Assembly (NCBI GenBank): GCA_937141995.1
Contig: CAKZQX010001082.1
Span: 1 to 10,558 of the forward strand
Direction: 5' to 3'
From: an uncultured Chloroflexaceae bacterium
GTDB taxonomy: Bacteria; Chloroflexota; Chloroflexia; Chloroflexales; Chloroflexaceae
Length of the DNA: 10,558 nucleotides
Of this stretch, positions 1-7,017 are shown in pieces. The position numbers and the translations under genes are program-made. Below the pieces are notes generated by a model. That model was given only the letters and a program-made list of their open reading frames with translations, had not been told where the DNA came from and did no database searches. Every line of letters starts with the position of its first letter. Position 1 is the first letter of the stretch.

Positions 1-297
1 CATCCCCGAATCACGATAGCCCAGCAACTCCACGCTTGCCAGGCCCAGCTTCGCAGCGGCACAGCGCAGTTCGTCCGTGCGCAACTCGGCCAGCGAGCTA
101 TAGCCCCGGAGCATCTCCGGCGTTGAATGCCCCACCTCGCCCCCCGTTGCACACACCAGATGCACCGCCGTGCCACACCAGGCATAGAACGCCAGTGTTC
201 CGCCTAACCCAAAGGACTCATCGTCCGGGTGAGCCAGAACCGTCAGCAGCGTCGGGCGCAGACCGGGCGTAATCTGTAGCAACTGTTCTTCACTCAT
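1..297 (-). CDS. PIG-L (LmbE-type) zinc-dependent deacetylase, N-terminal part
   Basis: The reading frame opens at ATG 297-295 and is still open at base 1, giving the first 99 residues of a family that usually has about 200-280; the rest lies outside the window. Residues 22-27 read AHPDDE, the family signature. By family knowledge His23 and Asp26 are zinc ligands and Asp25 is the general base; the third ligand would be further on. The following Gly-rich stretch and the ATGGEVG turn (a variant of the usual TRGEAG) fit the N-terminal Rossmann-like half. Such enzymes hydrolyse N-acetyl groups from sugars such as GlcNAc conjugates; the substrate cannot be read from this part. A GAGGAA ribosome site (complement of 304-309) sits 6 nt before the ATG and supports the start. 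It is transcribed away from the oxidoreductase gene at 712. Confidence 0.9.
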   Translation of the reverse strand, partial: MSEEQLLQITPGLRPTLLTVLAHPDDESFGLGGTLAFYAWCGTAVHLVCATGGEVGHSTPEMLRGYSSLAELRTDELRCAAAKLGLASVELLGYRDSGM

Positions 298-320
298 TAA
301 TCATTCCTCGCCAATCATCA

Positions 321-357
321 TTCACCAGAATACCGGGGAGTATCTATAATAGCATAC
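321..357. promoter_or_regulatory. Candidate promoter and overlapping palindrome
   Basis: A perfect TATAAT lies at 345-350, with TTCACC (4 of 6 to TTGACA) at 321-326 and an 18-bp spacer on the plus strand. The same bases read TATTATA on the minus strand, placed correctly for a short leader to the deacetylase gene, but the minus-strand -35 is poor. The box lies inside an interrupted palindrome at 340-357: CTAT/ATAG around one base, then GTAT/ATAC with one bulged C. This could be an operator. Orientation is uncertain. Confidence 0.3.
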
Positions 358-590
358 CAGCACGCTGATGAACGTTACGTATGCAACTCGGACAGGTGCC
401 GAAACTGGCCCGGTCTGGCGGGTTGCCTCCCTGCTATACAGCATATCGCCACTGAAGACATTCTATCGGACGGAGTATCTACGTATTTCCCTTAGCTTGA
501 ATGGGCTTATCTCCTGATATTTTTAGTCGGTTTATGCTGTTATACTTTGAGGCAGTTATTGATGCACTCAATCACCTGTGCATGGCCCCA

Positions 591-596
591 TATAAT
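591..596 (+). promoter_or_regulatory. Candidate -10 box for the oxidoreductase gene
   Basis: A consensus TATAAT lies 115 bp before the oxidoreductase start codon and would give a leader of about 108 nt. No good -35 hexamer lies 16-18 bp upstream, so it would need an activator or is fortuitous. Confidence 0.3.
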
Positions 597-697
597 ACAC
601 AGTAATCTATGTAATAGAAACGAATGCGGTTCAACTATCCCAGGAAGATGGGTACGACTGTGTCCCAGCGCTTTCGGACTGTACCGGCTAGATTTGT

Positions 698-703
698 AAG
701 GAG
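698..703 (+). promoter_or_regulatory. Ribosome binding site of the oxidoreductase gene
   Basis: AAGGAG, 8 nt from the ATG at 712, is the clearest Shine-Dalgarno sequence on the plus strand in this window and fixes the start. Confidence 0.75.
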
Positions 704-711
704 AGCCTATC

Positions 712-1731
712 ATGACAGTGCGAGTTAATCATCAGTGGCGTCTTGCCACCCGCCCAGACGGATTGGTCAAAGAAACGGACTTTGAATGGCGACAGGAACC
801 TCTACCCACTCCACACCATGGACAAGTGCTTGTCCGCAGTTTGTATCTCTCCCTCGATCCAACCAATCGAAGTTGGCTCAGTGACACGCGGTCGTACATG
901 CCACCAGTGGCAATTGGTGAGGTCATGCGCGGGTTAGCCATCGGTGTCGTCGAGCAGTCCCACCACGCCGATTTTAAGCCGGGCGATATCGTACAGGGCA
1001 TGATCGGGTGGCAGGAGTATGCCTGTATGGATGGCACGGGATTGACGCACTTACCCAACGATACCTCCCTGCCATTGACCGCTTACCTGGGACCGCTGGG
1101 TCTTGTCGGACCAACCGCTTATTTTGGTCTGTTAGATGTAGGGAAACCGCAGGCTAGAGAAACGCTGGTCGTTTCTGCGGCAGCCGGTGCAGTTGGCTCA
1201 CTGGTGGGGCAGATCGGAAAGATTAAAGGCTGCCGGGTCGTTGGCATTGCGGGTAGTATCGAGAAGTGTCGCTGGCTTACTGAGGAATTAGGGTTTGATG
1301 CCGCAATCAACTATAAGACCGAGTCGGTACACGCGGGATTGCAACGGCACTGCCCCGATGGTATTGATGTGTTTTTCGATAATGTCGGCGGCGAAATTCT
1401 GGATACGGTCTTAGGTTTGATGAACATTCGCGCCCGTGTTGTTATTTGTGGATTTATCTCCCAGTACAATGCGGTGGGGCCGGTTCCTGGCCCGTATAAT
1501 TTTAATAATATCTTTACCCAGCGCGCTCGTGTTGAAGGACTTCTCATTCTGGATTACCTGGAACGCTTTCCGGAGGCGCTTACAGAACTCAGCAGGTGGC
1601 TGACGGAAGGTAAACTTCACTACCGGATTGATCTGATCAATGGGCTGGAGAATGCCCCGCGCGCACTGAACCGGCTCTTCAATGGTGCAAACAATGGGAA
1701 GTTGATTATCGGCGTGACACCTGAGCAGTAG
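712..1731 (+). CDS. NADP-dependent zinc-free oxidoreductase, CurA/PTGR-like MDR family
   Basis: This 339-aa protein is a full-length member of the medium-chain reductase branch that contains E. coli CurA (curcumin/dihydrocurcumin reductase, about 345 aa), leukotriene B4 12-hydroxydehydrogenase/prostaglandin reductases and plant double-bond reductases. These enzymes reduce the alpha,beta double bond of enones and enals with NADPH in the cytoplasm. The N-terminal GroES-like domain covers about residues 1-125. The Rossmann domain carries the nucleotide loop AAAGAVGS at 156-163 followed by VGQIGKIKGCRVVGIAG, and the DVFFDNVGG motif at 219-227. The zinc-binding cysteine cluster of alcohol dehydrogenases is absent, as expected. 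The start is supported by AAGGAG at 698-703, 8 nt before the ATG. A likely role is detoxification of reactive carbonyls or enones, but the natural substrate is not evident. The gene stands alone, with a possible terminator just downstream. Confidence 0.93.
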   Translation: MTVRVNHQWRLATRPDGLVKETDFEWRQEPLPTPHHGQVLVRSLYLSLDPTNRSWLSDTRSYMPPVAIGEVMRGLAIGVVEQSHHADFKPGDIVQGMIGWQEYACMDGTGLTHLPNDTSLPLTAYLGPLGLVGPTAYFGLLDVGKPQARETLVVSAAAGAVGSLVGQIGKIKGCRVVGIAGSIEKCRWLTEELGFDAAINYKTESVHAGLQRHCPDGIDVFFDNVGGEILDTVLGLMNIRARVVICGFISQYNAVGPVPGPYNFNNIFTQRARVEGLLILDYLERFPEALTELSRWLTEGKLHYRIDLINGLENAPRALNRLFNGANNGKLIIGVTPEQ

Positions 1732-1745
1732 ACATACAGAGATAG

Positions 1746-1778
1746 AACGTACGCGGTAAGCGACCAAACCGCACGTTT
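1746..1778 (+). terminator. Possible rho-independent terminator after the oxidoreductase gene
   Basis: AACGT (1746-1750) and GCGGT (1753-1757) pair with ACCGC (1768-1772) and ACGTT (1773-1777) around a 10-nt loop, leaving a 2-nt AC bulge. The stem lies 15 bp after the stop codon and ends in TTT only, so the U tract is short. Confidence 0.35.
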
Positions 1779-1806
1779 AACCAGACGAAACACCGTTTAC
1801 TATCAT

Positions 1807-1946
1807 CAGGACTTTCGCTTGAGCCGCGAATGTGGTAGGCTACCTACCATGATAATGAAGCAGCAGTATCCGGCCCACCTGCTTTGCGGGTGGACCTGCG
1901 AAACAGGCGTATTCGTGCTCTTTGAGTTGTTCAAGCGAAAGTCCTG
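1807..1946. repeat. 140-bp inverted-repeat element with internal hairpins (MITE-like or structured leader)
   Basis: A perfect 16-bp inverted repeat bounds the element: CAGGACTTTCGCTTGA at 1807-1822 and its exact complement at 1931-1946. Inside, CGAAT (1827-1831) pairs with ATTCG (1911-1915). Between them are three hairpins: TGGTAGG/CCTACCA (1833-1839/1843-1849, 3-nt loop), CCACCTGC/GCGGGTGG (1875-1882/1886-1893, TTT loop, one G-T pair), and CCTG/CAGG (1895-1898/1904-1907). The whole could fold as a closed multibranch structure. Sharp terminal repeats suggest a non-autonomous mobile element, but no target-site duplication is visible. Its right edge is 3 bp before the hydrolase start codon, so as RNA it would bury that initiation region. 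A second TTGA/TCAA hairpin (1922-1925/1931-1934) would compete with the outer stem. No other copy was noticed in the window. Confidence 0.65.
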
Positions 1947-1949
1947 CGG

Positions 1950-2786
1950 ATGTCCTTTCACACCTACACCCTCCAGCGCCTCGTCGCGGCACTGATGCCG
2001 GTTGGCTACTGGCAACACGCACCCTACAGCGGCCCGACGGAGGAACTACCGATTACCACGGCGGATGGCGTCACCCTGGCGGCAACTCTGCTGCCACGCG
2101 GACGACCGGATCTGCTGATTATCTGCCACGGTTTTGCCGCCAGCCAGCGCTGCCTGGCAATCGTCTGGCTGGCCGAAGCGCTGGCAGAGGCGTGGGATGT
2201 GCTCACGTTTGACTGGCGCGGCTTCGGGCAGAGCGGCGGCCTGGCGAGTATGGGCGGGGCCGAGTTACACGATCTGGCGGCGGTAGTGGCGTTGGCGCAT
2301 GCGCGGGGCTACCGACGGATCGGGGTGATTGGCGAGAGTATGGGCGGGCTGATTACCCTGGCATCGCTAGGCATGGCGGCGGGGAGTGCGCTGCCCGACT
2401 CGCCGCTGCGGTACGTCAGCCGGGCGGCTACCCTGGGCGCACCCGCCGACTATGCCCTGACCGTCTGGCCGCGCCCCTTCCTGGCCCGACATGTTGCGCC
2501 GCTCCCCTGGATACGCCCGGTTGCACCGCTGCTGGGCTTCCGGCTGGGTCCGCTTGATCCGGCATGCGCGCTCGATTGGGTCAGCCAGATCCGGTTGCCG
2601 CTCATGCTGATCCAGGGCGATGCCGATCGGGTGGTGCTACCCCGTTGCGCCGAACTGCTCCACGAGCATGCCGCCAATGCCACGCTACGCGTCTACCCCG
2701 GCGTCGGGCATGGAGTGGGGGCGATGCGACTGCAAGTGCCGGAGTTGCTGCTGGAGGATCTACAGCGGTTTTTTGCAGATATGTAA
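1950..2786 (+). CDS. Alpha/beta hydrolase (serine hydrolase, S33/BAAT-like)
   Basis: This 278-aa single-domain protein has the full hydrolase signature. The HG oxyanion motif ICHGFAAS follows strand 3, and a FDWRGFGQSGG stretch comes next. The nucleophile elbow is GESMGG with Ser130, the acid is Asp226 in GDADRVV, and the base is His254 in GVGHGVG. A lid of about residues 165-215 rich in Pro, Leu and Arg separates the elbow from the acid. No signal peptide or membrane segment is evident, so it is probably cytoplasmic. The substrate is unknown; esterase, lipase or acyl-peptidase activity are all possible. ATG 1950 is the first usable start, because an in-frame TGA lies at 1923-1925 and only a CTG lies between. 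There is no Shine-Dalgarno sequence; the initiation region directly abuts the 140-bp inverted-repeat element, so translation may depend on that structure. Confidence 0.88.
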   Translation: MSFHTYTLQRLVAALMPVGYWQHAPYSGPTEELPITTADGVTLAATLLPRGRPDLLIICHGFAASQRCLAIVWLAEALAEAWDVLTFDWRGFGQSGGLASMGGAELHDLAAVVALAHARGYRRIGVIGESMGGLITLASLGMAAGSALPDSPLRYVSRAATLGAPADYALTVWPRPFLARHVAPLPWIRPVAPLLGFRLGPLDPACALDWVSQIRLPLMLIQGDADRVVLPRCAELLHEHAANATLRVYPGVGHGVGAMRLQVPELLLEDLQRFFADM

Positions 2787-2817
2787 GCAGATGATCTCAA
2801 TCAGCCGGAGATAATGT

Positions 2818-2823
2818 TATACT
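2818..2823 (+). promoter_or_regulatory. Candidate -10 box for the Lys-rich-tail protein gene
   Basis: TATACT lies about 50 bp before ATG 2874 and would give a leader of roughly 45 nt. It overlaps the first codons of the longer reading frame starting at 2814 and so favours the shorter protein. No matching -35 was seen. Confidence 0.3.
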
Positions 2824-2873
2824 GGAAAACATCGTTTGATCGCCTGTATGAGCATACAACTCAAGGAAGATGT

Positions 2874-3539
2874 ATGGATTTTGATATTCGGCAACAAGTT
2901 TTTGATGCTACAACCGGCGAATACCTGGAAGATGCTGCGCTGGCCTACCAGGATGAACTGCTGGCACGCTTTAAAGCATCACCTGAAGGTCAGTCCTATC
3001 ACAACGCGGGACACGATTTCGGCTGGAGCAATCCTTTCCTGCACTATGGCATCACCTACCTGAGTGTTACACCACCGGATATGACCTCGGCACACCTGCA
3101 AGAGATCCTCTTTGATCTCTTCCCAAAGAAGGTATCCGTACCCGCTGACGCCGCCCCCGACATAATTCATGAGTTACATGCTTTCTGGTCATTTCTACAG
3201 CGGGAGTTTTCCCTGAAAAATGCGGCTGCCTGTCTCAAAATGCTGGACGAGAAAGCAATTGAGAAGCTGGAAGCAGCAATGGATAATCCCGCAAACTTTG
3301 GCATGGCTAAATCCTTTATGATGATGGGTCAGAAGCGGGGGTTTGATATGACTTCGGAAGCGGGTGTTCAACAATGGATGGAGACATACAATGCCGAACT
3401 CGCAGCCGGAACAGGGCAACCGCTGCCATTGTCGCAAGCTATGCCCGGCAGCCCACCGTCCAGTTCCAAGAAGACACAATCAAAGAATAAGCGTAAAATG
3501 CAACGGAATAGTCGCAAGACAAACCGGAAGAAACGTTAA
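2874..3539 (+). CDS. Hypothetical protein with Lys/Arg-rich C-terminal tail
   Basis: The frame is open from ATG 2814, but ATG 2874 is preferred (221 aa). It has AAGGAAG at 2863-2869 just upstream, whereas the first 20 codons have no ribosome site and do not look like the rest. The protein appears soluble and mostly helical. Features that look conserved are a YGITYLSVTPPDMT segment, an LFPKKVSV turn, HAFWSFLQREF, and a FGMAKSFMMMGQKRGFDMT segment before a short terminal helix. The last 26 or so residues are almost all Ser, Lys, Arg, Asn and Gln, and such a tail could bind nucleic acid or another polyanion. I recall similar proteins as unannotated bacterial hypotheticals but cannot name a family. 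It starts 87 bp after the hydrolase and ends 46 bp before the nuclease gene, on the same strand, so co-transcription with the nuclease is possible. Confidence 0.75.
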   Translation: MDFDIRQQVFDATTGEYLEDAALAYQDELLARFKASPEGQSYHNAGHDFGWSNPFLHYGITYLSVTPPDMTSAHLQEILFDLFPKKVSVPADAAPDIIHELHAFWSFLQREFSLKNAAACLKMLDEKAIEKLEAAMDNPANFGMAKSFMMMGQKRGFDMTSEAGVQQWMETYNAELAAGTGQPLPLSQAMPGSPPSSSKKTQSKNKRKMQRNSRKTNRKKR

Positions 3540-3585
3540 TATAGCCTTTGTTTAACCCGAACACAATCCAATTCTGTGAAGCCGT

Positions 3586-6500
3586 ATGACCACACCATCA
3601 CTTACTCTGCTCCTCGCCCCGGCCGCCGCCGGGAAAACTCGGGCCGCCCTGGATGCCCTGCGCGCGCCGCGCCGGGGCCGGGCGCTGCTGCTTGTTCCTG
3701 ACCGCCGGCAGCAGCGGCAACTCAAGGCCCGCCTGACAGGTGTGCCGCGCGTCGGCGTTCATCAGTTCGACAGCCTGACCCGTATGCTCCTGCGCCGCGC
3801 CAGTATCGCGGTTGCCGACCTGAGCGGCACGATGCATACGCTGCTCTTGCGCCGGGTGCTGCGTGAGTTGAACGCCGCCGGAGCAGTGCCGACCTTTGCC
3901 CGCGTAGTCCACAAGCCCGGCTTTGTTGCCAATATCGGCATGCTGATCGCCGAGGCCCAGGACGCCGGGGTCACGCCGCAACAACTTGCGGACGCCGCGG
4001 TGACGCCCTACGACGCCGAACTGGGTGCGATCTATGCCGCTTACACAACCGAACTGGAACGACGTGGCCTGGCCGATATTGCCCGCCGGCTCGAACTGGC
4101 GCGTACAGCGTTGCAGCATAATCCGCGGTTGCCGGCCGGGGTGCAACTGCTGGTCGTGGACGGCTTCGATCAGTTTACGCCGCTACAACTACAGTTACTG
4201 GCCCAGATGACACGTTATGTCGAGCAGACTATCATCACCCTGACCGGGAGCGCGGAGGAACGCCCGGCCCAGCGCCGCTTTGACCGCACCCGCCGGCAGA
4301 TCGTCGCGGCCCTCCAACCGGATAGCATCCAGGTGCCGGCAGAGCAGGAGCCCGCCGTTACAGAGCAGGAGCCCGCGCTGGCCTTCCTCGAACAGCATCT
4401 CTTCAACCTGGATGTGCCGCCACCCACCGATCCCGGCAATACCCTGACGCTGATCGCCGCCGCCGACCGGGAGCGCGAGGTGCGCGCGGCTCTCCGCCGG
4501 GTGCGTCTGCTCCTGGAACGGGGGGTTGCTCCCGGACAGATTGCGCTGCTGTTCCGCAGTGGCACGGCCTACCTGCCGCTACTGCGCGAGATCGCCGCCG
4601 AGTATGCACTGCCGCTGGCAATCTACGCCGGACGCCCCCTGGCAGAGGCTCCGCAGGTGGTCGCCAACCTGACTATGCTGCGCCTGCCGCTGGAGGATTA
4701 CCCCCGCCGCGATCTGGTGGAAGTCTGGCGCAACTTGCCGGACTGGCGCGTGACGCCGAACAGTGAACCGGACGAGGTTGTGGAAGAACCAGCGGGAAGC
4801 CCTGTCGGAGATGATTCCACATCAGAGCCTGATGGTGAACTAGACCATCAGCAGATGGAGATGACTGAAGACGAATCAGTCTCAGACCAGCCACACGCGC
4901 CCCAGAGCTCGGTTTACACCTTCGCGCATGCCGCCAATCTGCTTGACCGGGTGGCCCGCAATGCCGGTATTGCCACCGGGCTGGAGCGACTACGGGCAAC
5001 CCTGACCGCGCTGGCCGCTGCCGAGCCGCCCCTGGAGCAGGATGACGCGGAATACAATCCGCTAACGGTTGATCCAGCCACGGCACAGGCGTTCCTGGCC
5101 CGACTGGATGCCTTTGTCGCCTGGCTGACTCCACCAGCGCACGCCTCGATCGGCGAGTATGTGGCCTGGGTGCGGGAGCGTACGACAACCGGCAGTGCTG
5201 CATACGCCGATGGGGAACGTTCAACGGCACAGCCTACGCCACCTCAACGGTACAGCGCATCCGCGCGCTGGTCTGCTGTGCTGGATGATCTGGAGCAGGC
5301 CGCAGCAGTTCTGGATGAACTGCCGGTCAGTTATAGTGCGTTTGTGGCTGATCTCAGCGCGGCGGTGGCGGCGGCAAACTATGGCCGGGTTGAGCCGGGA
5401 CCGGAGCATGTGGCGGCCATGCCGGTGCTGGCGGCGCGCGGCATCTGCTTTGACCATACTATTCTGCTGGGTATGGCGCAGGGGGAATTCCCGCTGCAAT
5501 TCCCCGACCCGCCCTTCTACAGCCGGCGTGAGCGAGCACTGCTGGCCCGGCAGGGTATCGAACTGCCCGCACCCGATCCGGCAGACGAGCGCTCCCTCTT
5601 CTACGAGATTATCGGACGCACCCGGCGCAGCCTCACGCTGACCCGCACCTACCTGGATGAGCAGAGTAATCCCCTGCTGCCCTCGCCCTACCTGACTGCA
5701 CTCCTCGATCTGGTGCAATCCGAGCGGGTACCCATGCTCTGGGTCCGGGCCGGCAGCATCCCGCCACCGGACGAAGCCGCATCGCCCCAGGAAGCCCTGA
5801 TCGCGGTGATGGCTGCCGGCGACCAGCATGCGCAGCAATCTGATCAGCAACCGCTGCCGGCACATGTCCAACGCGCTTGCGAGGTAGAACAGGGGCGGGA
5901 AGATACCGGCGCGTATGGTTTCTTTGAAGGCGTTGTGGAAGATCCGGCGGTGGTAGCAGAACTGGTGCAGCGCTTCGGGCCCGGCCATCAGTGGAGCATC
6001 ACCCAGTTTAACGACTACATCACCTGTCCCTTCCGCTTTGTGGCTGCGCATGTGCTGAAGCTCCAGCCACGCAGCGAACCGGAAGATGACCTGGAGCACT
6101 CCACGCGCGGGCGGATCTACCATGCGATCCTGGCCGAGGCGGGCAAAACCTGGATGCAGACGCAGCATGCACACACCCCTGCTAACGAGCAGGATATTCT
6201 AACGGCCCTGCAGACCGCCGCCGACACCATCCTGGCCGAGGCACCCACCCGTTACCACTTCGAGCCAAACGCCTTCTGGAACTGGGATCAGGCCGACATT
6301 CGTCGCCGTCTGGAGCGCGCCCTGCGCCGGGTCTTACACGACGAGAGTGACTGGGCCGACTTTCGCCCCGCCGGCGTTGAGCAGAGCTTTGGCCGGCGAG
6401 GCCGGAATGAACCGCTCCGCCTGGATACACCCGCCGGAACCGCGCTGGTTGCCGGGCGTATTGACCGGCTCGATCAGCGGGATGATGGTGCGCTGGCACT

Positions 6501-6852
6501 GCTGGACTACAAGAGCAGCAGTACCCCGCGCTCCCTCGAGGAGACGCTCAATGGGCGCGATGTGCAACTGGCGATCTATCTGCTGGCTGCCGAGCAGATC
6601 CTGGCACGCGGGCAGCGGGTTGAACGCGCCGCCTTTCTGCACCTGGGCAGCGGCAAACGCAGCAAACCCCTCACCGACCAGGAGCGCGACCAGGCACTCG
6701 CGGCAATGACTGAGCGCGTGGGCGAGACTCTCGCCGGTGCGCGCGCCGGGCACTTCGCAGTCCGCCCGCGCGATACCTGTCCCACCGCCTGCAGCTTTGC
6801 CGGCATCTGCCGCCTCAACCTTGCCAAACGCGATGCGCAGGCTGGGGATTAG
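3586..6852 (+). CDS. AddB-like helicase-fold / PD-(D/E)XK nuclease with Fe-S cluster cysteines
   Basis: At 1088 aa this resembles the B subunit of AddAB-type helicase-nucleases, which process double-strand DNA ends for recombination. Residues 11-18 (APAAAGKT) are a Walker A loop with Ala for the first Gly. A degenerate Walker B, VVDGFDQF, lies at 190-197. The C-terminal nuclease has His846 (GRIYHAIL), Asp960 (GRIDRLD), Asp974 and Lys976 (LLDYKSS), and Gln994/Tyr998 (QLAIY), the RecB-family catalytic set. Cys814 (TCPFRF) with Cys1065, Cys1069 and Cys1075 (C-x3-C-x5-C) match the four Fe-S ligands that bracket AddB nucleases; B. subtilis AddB has C-x2-C-x5-C. Residues about 392-445 form an acidic, low-complexity insert. 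The start is the first ATG after an in-frame TGA at 3577; the ribosome site is weak. No AddA-like UvrD helicase is adjacent, so its partner is elsewhere or it acts alone. Confidence 0.9.
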   Translation: MTTPSLTLLLAPAAAGKTRAALDALRAPRRGRALLLVPDRRQQRQLKARLTGVPRVGVHQFDSLTRMLLRRASIAVADLSGTMHTLLLRRVLRELNAAGAVPTFARVVHKPGFVANIGMLIAEAQDAGVTPQQLADAAVTPYDAELGAIYAAYTTELERRGLADIARRLELARTALQHNPRLPAGVQLLVVDGFDQFTPLQLQLLAQMTRYVEQTIITLTGSAEERPAQRRFDRTRRQIVAALQPDSIQVPAEQEPAVTEQEPALAFLEQHLFNLDVPPPTDPGNTLTLIAAADREREVRAALRRVRLLLERGVAPGQIALLFRSGTAYLPLLREIAAEYALPLAIYAGRPLAEAPQVVANLTMLRLPLEDYPRRDLVEVWRNLPDWRVTPNSEPDEVVEEPAGSPVGDDSTSEPDGELDHQQMEMTEDESVSDQPHAPQSSVYTFAHAANLLDRVARNAGIATGLERLRATLTALAAAEPPLEQDDAEYNPLTVDPATAQAFLARLDAFVAWLTPPAHASIGEYVAWVRERTTTGSAAYADGERSTAQPTPPQRYSASARWSAVLDDLEQAAAVLDELPVSYSAFVADLSAAVAAANYGRVEPGPEHVAAMPVLAARGICFDHTILLGMAQGEFPLQFPDPPFYSRRERALLARQGIELPAPDPADERSLFYEIIGRTRRSLTLTRTYLDEQSNPLLPSPYLTALLDLVQSERVPMLWVRAGSIPPPDEAASPQEALIAVMAAGDQHAQQSDQQPLPAHVQRACEVEQGREDTGAYGFFEGVVEDPAVVAELVQRFGPGHQWSITQFNDYITCPFRFVAAHVLKLQPRSEPEDDLEHSTRGRIYHAILAEAGKTWMQTQHAHTPANEQDILTALQTAADTILAEAPTRYHFEPNAFWNWDQADIRRRLERALRRVLHDESDWADFRPAGVEQSFGRRGRNEPLRLDTPAGTALVAGRIDRLDQRDDGALALLDYKSSSTPRSLEETLNGRDVQLAIYLLAAEQILARGQRVERAAFLHLGSGKRSKPLTDQERDQALAAMTERVGETLAGARAGHFAVRPRDTCPTACSFAGICRLNLAKRDAQAGD
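4340..4376 (+). repeat. Tandem 21-bp (7-codon) duplication inside the nuclease gene
   Basis: CAGAGCAGGAGCCCGC occurs at 4340-4355 and again, identically, at 4361-4376. The period of 21 bp keeps the frame and gives two EQEPA peptides in the linker after the first helicase-fold domain. A slippage duplication in a tolerant linker is the simplest explanation. Confidence 0.8.
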
Positions 6853-6857
6853 GGAGT

Positions 6858-6906
6858 GGCGACTGGCGACCGGCGACTGCCGAGTGACTACGGATTACGG
6901 ATTACG
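6858..6906. repeat. Degenerate 7-bp tandem repeats, left tract
   Basis: Seven consecutive heptamers start 6 bp after the nuclease stop codon: GGCGACT, GGCGACC, GGCGACT, GCCGAGT, GACTACG, GATTACG, GATTACG. The first four are variants of one unit and grade into the GAYTACG form. Intergenic 7-bp tandem repeats of this sort resemble in style the STRR repeats of filamentous cyanobacteria; I recall similar tracts in Chloroflexales genomes but cannot verify that here. Confidence 0.75.
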
Positions 6907-6924
6907 CGGGCTGCTCCAACACAA

Positions 6925-6956
6925 ACAGGCGTCCCTGGATCTTCCGGGACGCCTGT
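6925..6956. terminator. Bidirectional rho-independent terminator between convergent genes
   Basis: ACAGGCGTCCC (6925-6935) pairs perfectly over 11 bp with GGGACGCCTGT (6946-6956) around a 10-nt loop. On the minus strand the stem is followed by TTGTGTT, and on the plus strand by the weaker CTTGCTT. Its position between two stop codons facing each other (6852 and 7018) supports a shared terminator for the nuclease gene and the secreted-protein gene. Confidence 0.8.
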
Positions 6957-6972
6957 CTTGCTTATAGATACA

Positions 6973-7014
6973 CTGTACGGACTACGGACTACGGCTTACC
7001 GACTACGAATTACA
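6973..7014. repeat. Degenerate 7-bp tandem repeats, right tract
   Basis: Six heptamers run almost to the stop codon of the minus-strand gene: CTGTACG, GACTACG, GACTACG, GCTTACC, GACTACG, AATTACA. They share the GAYTACG unit of the left tract, in the same orientation but out of 7-bp phase with it by 3 bp, so the two tracts are not one array interrupted by an exact insertion. Confidence 0.75.
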
Positions 7015-7017
7015 GCT

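Larger units (their letters stand above)
298..711. other. Divergent intergenic region between PIG-L and oxidoreductase genes
   Basis: These 414 bp contain no convincing ORF or RNA gene. The composition is AT-richer than the flanking genes, as expected for a divergent promoter region. Visible pieces are an interrupted palindrome over a TATAAT at 340-357, a second TATAAT at 591-596, a weak imperfect hairpin in the putative leader (GGTAC 651-655 with GTACC 681-685, and GTCC 662-665 with GGAC 676-679), and a good ribosome site at 698-703. No further structure was found. Confidence 0.6.

Noticed and set aside
36..272. Plus-strand frame of 78 codons
   Set aside because: It lies opposite the deacetylase, whose AHPDDE motif proves the minus strand; the plus product is Pro/Arg/Ala-rich and has no motif.
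1807..1946. Retron-like msr/msd RNA bounded by inverted repeats
   Set aside because: The outer repeats and inner stems are suggestive, but no reverse transcriptase is encoded nearby and the downstream gene is a plain hydrolase.
5221..6174. Minus-strand frame of 317 codons inside the nuclease gene
   Set aside because: The plus strand there carries Cys814, His846 and the nuclease fold entry; the minus product has no recognisable domain and is a by-product of GC-rich codon use.
6858..7014. CRISPR array
   Set aside because: The units are 7 bp and directly adjacent with no unique spacers, so this is a tandem repeat.
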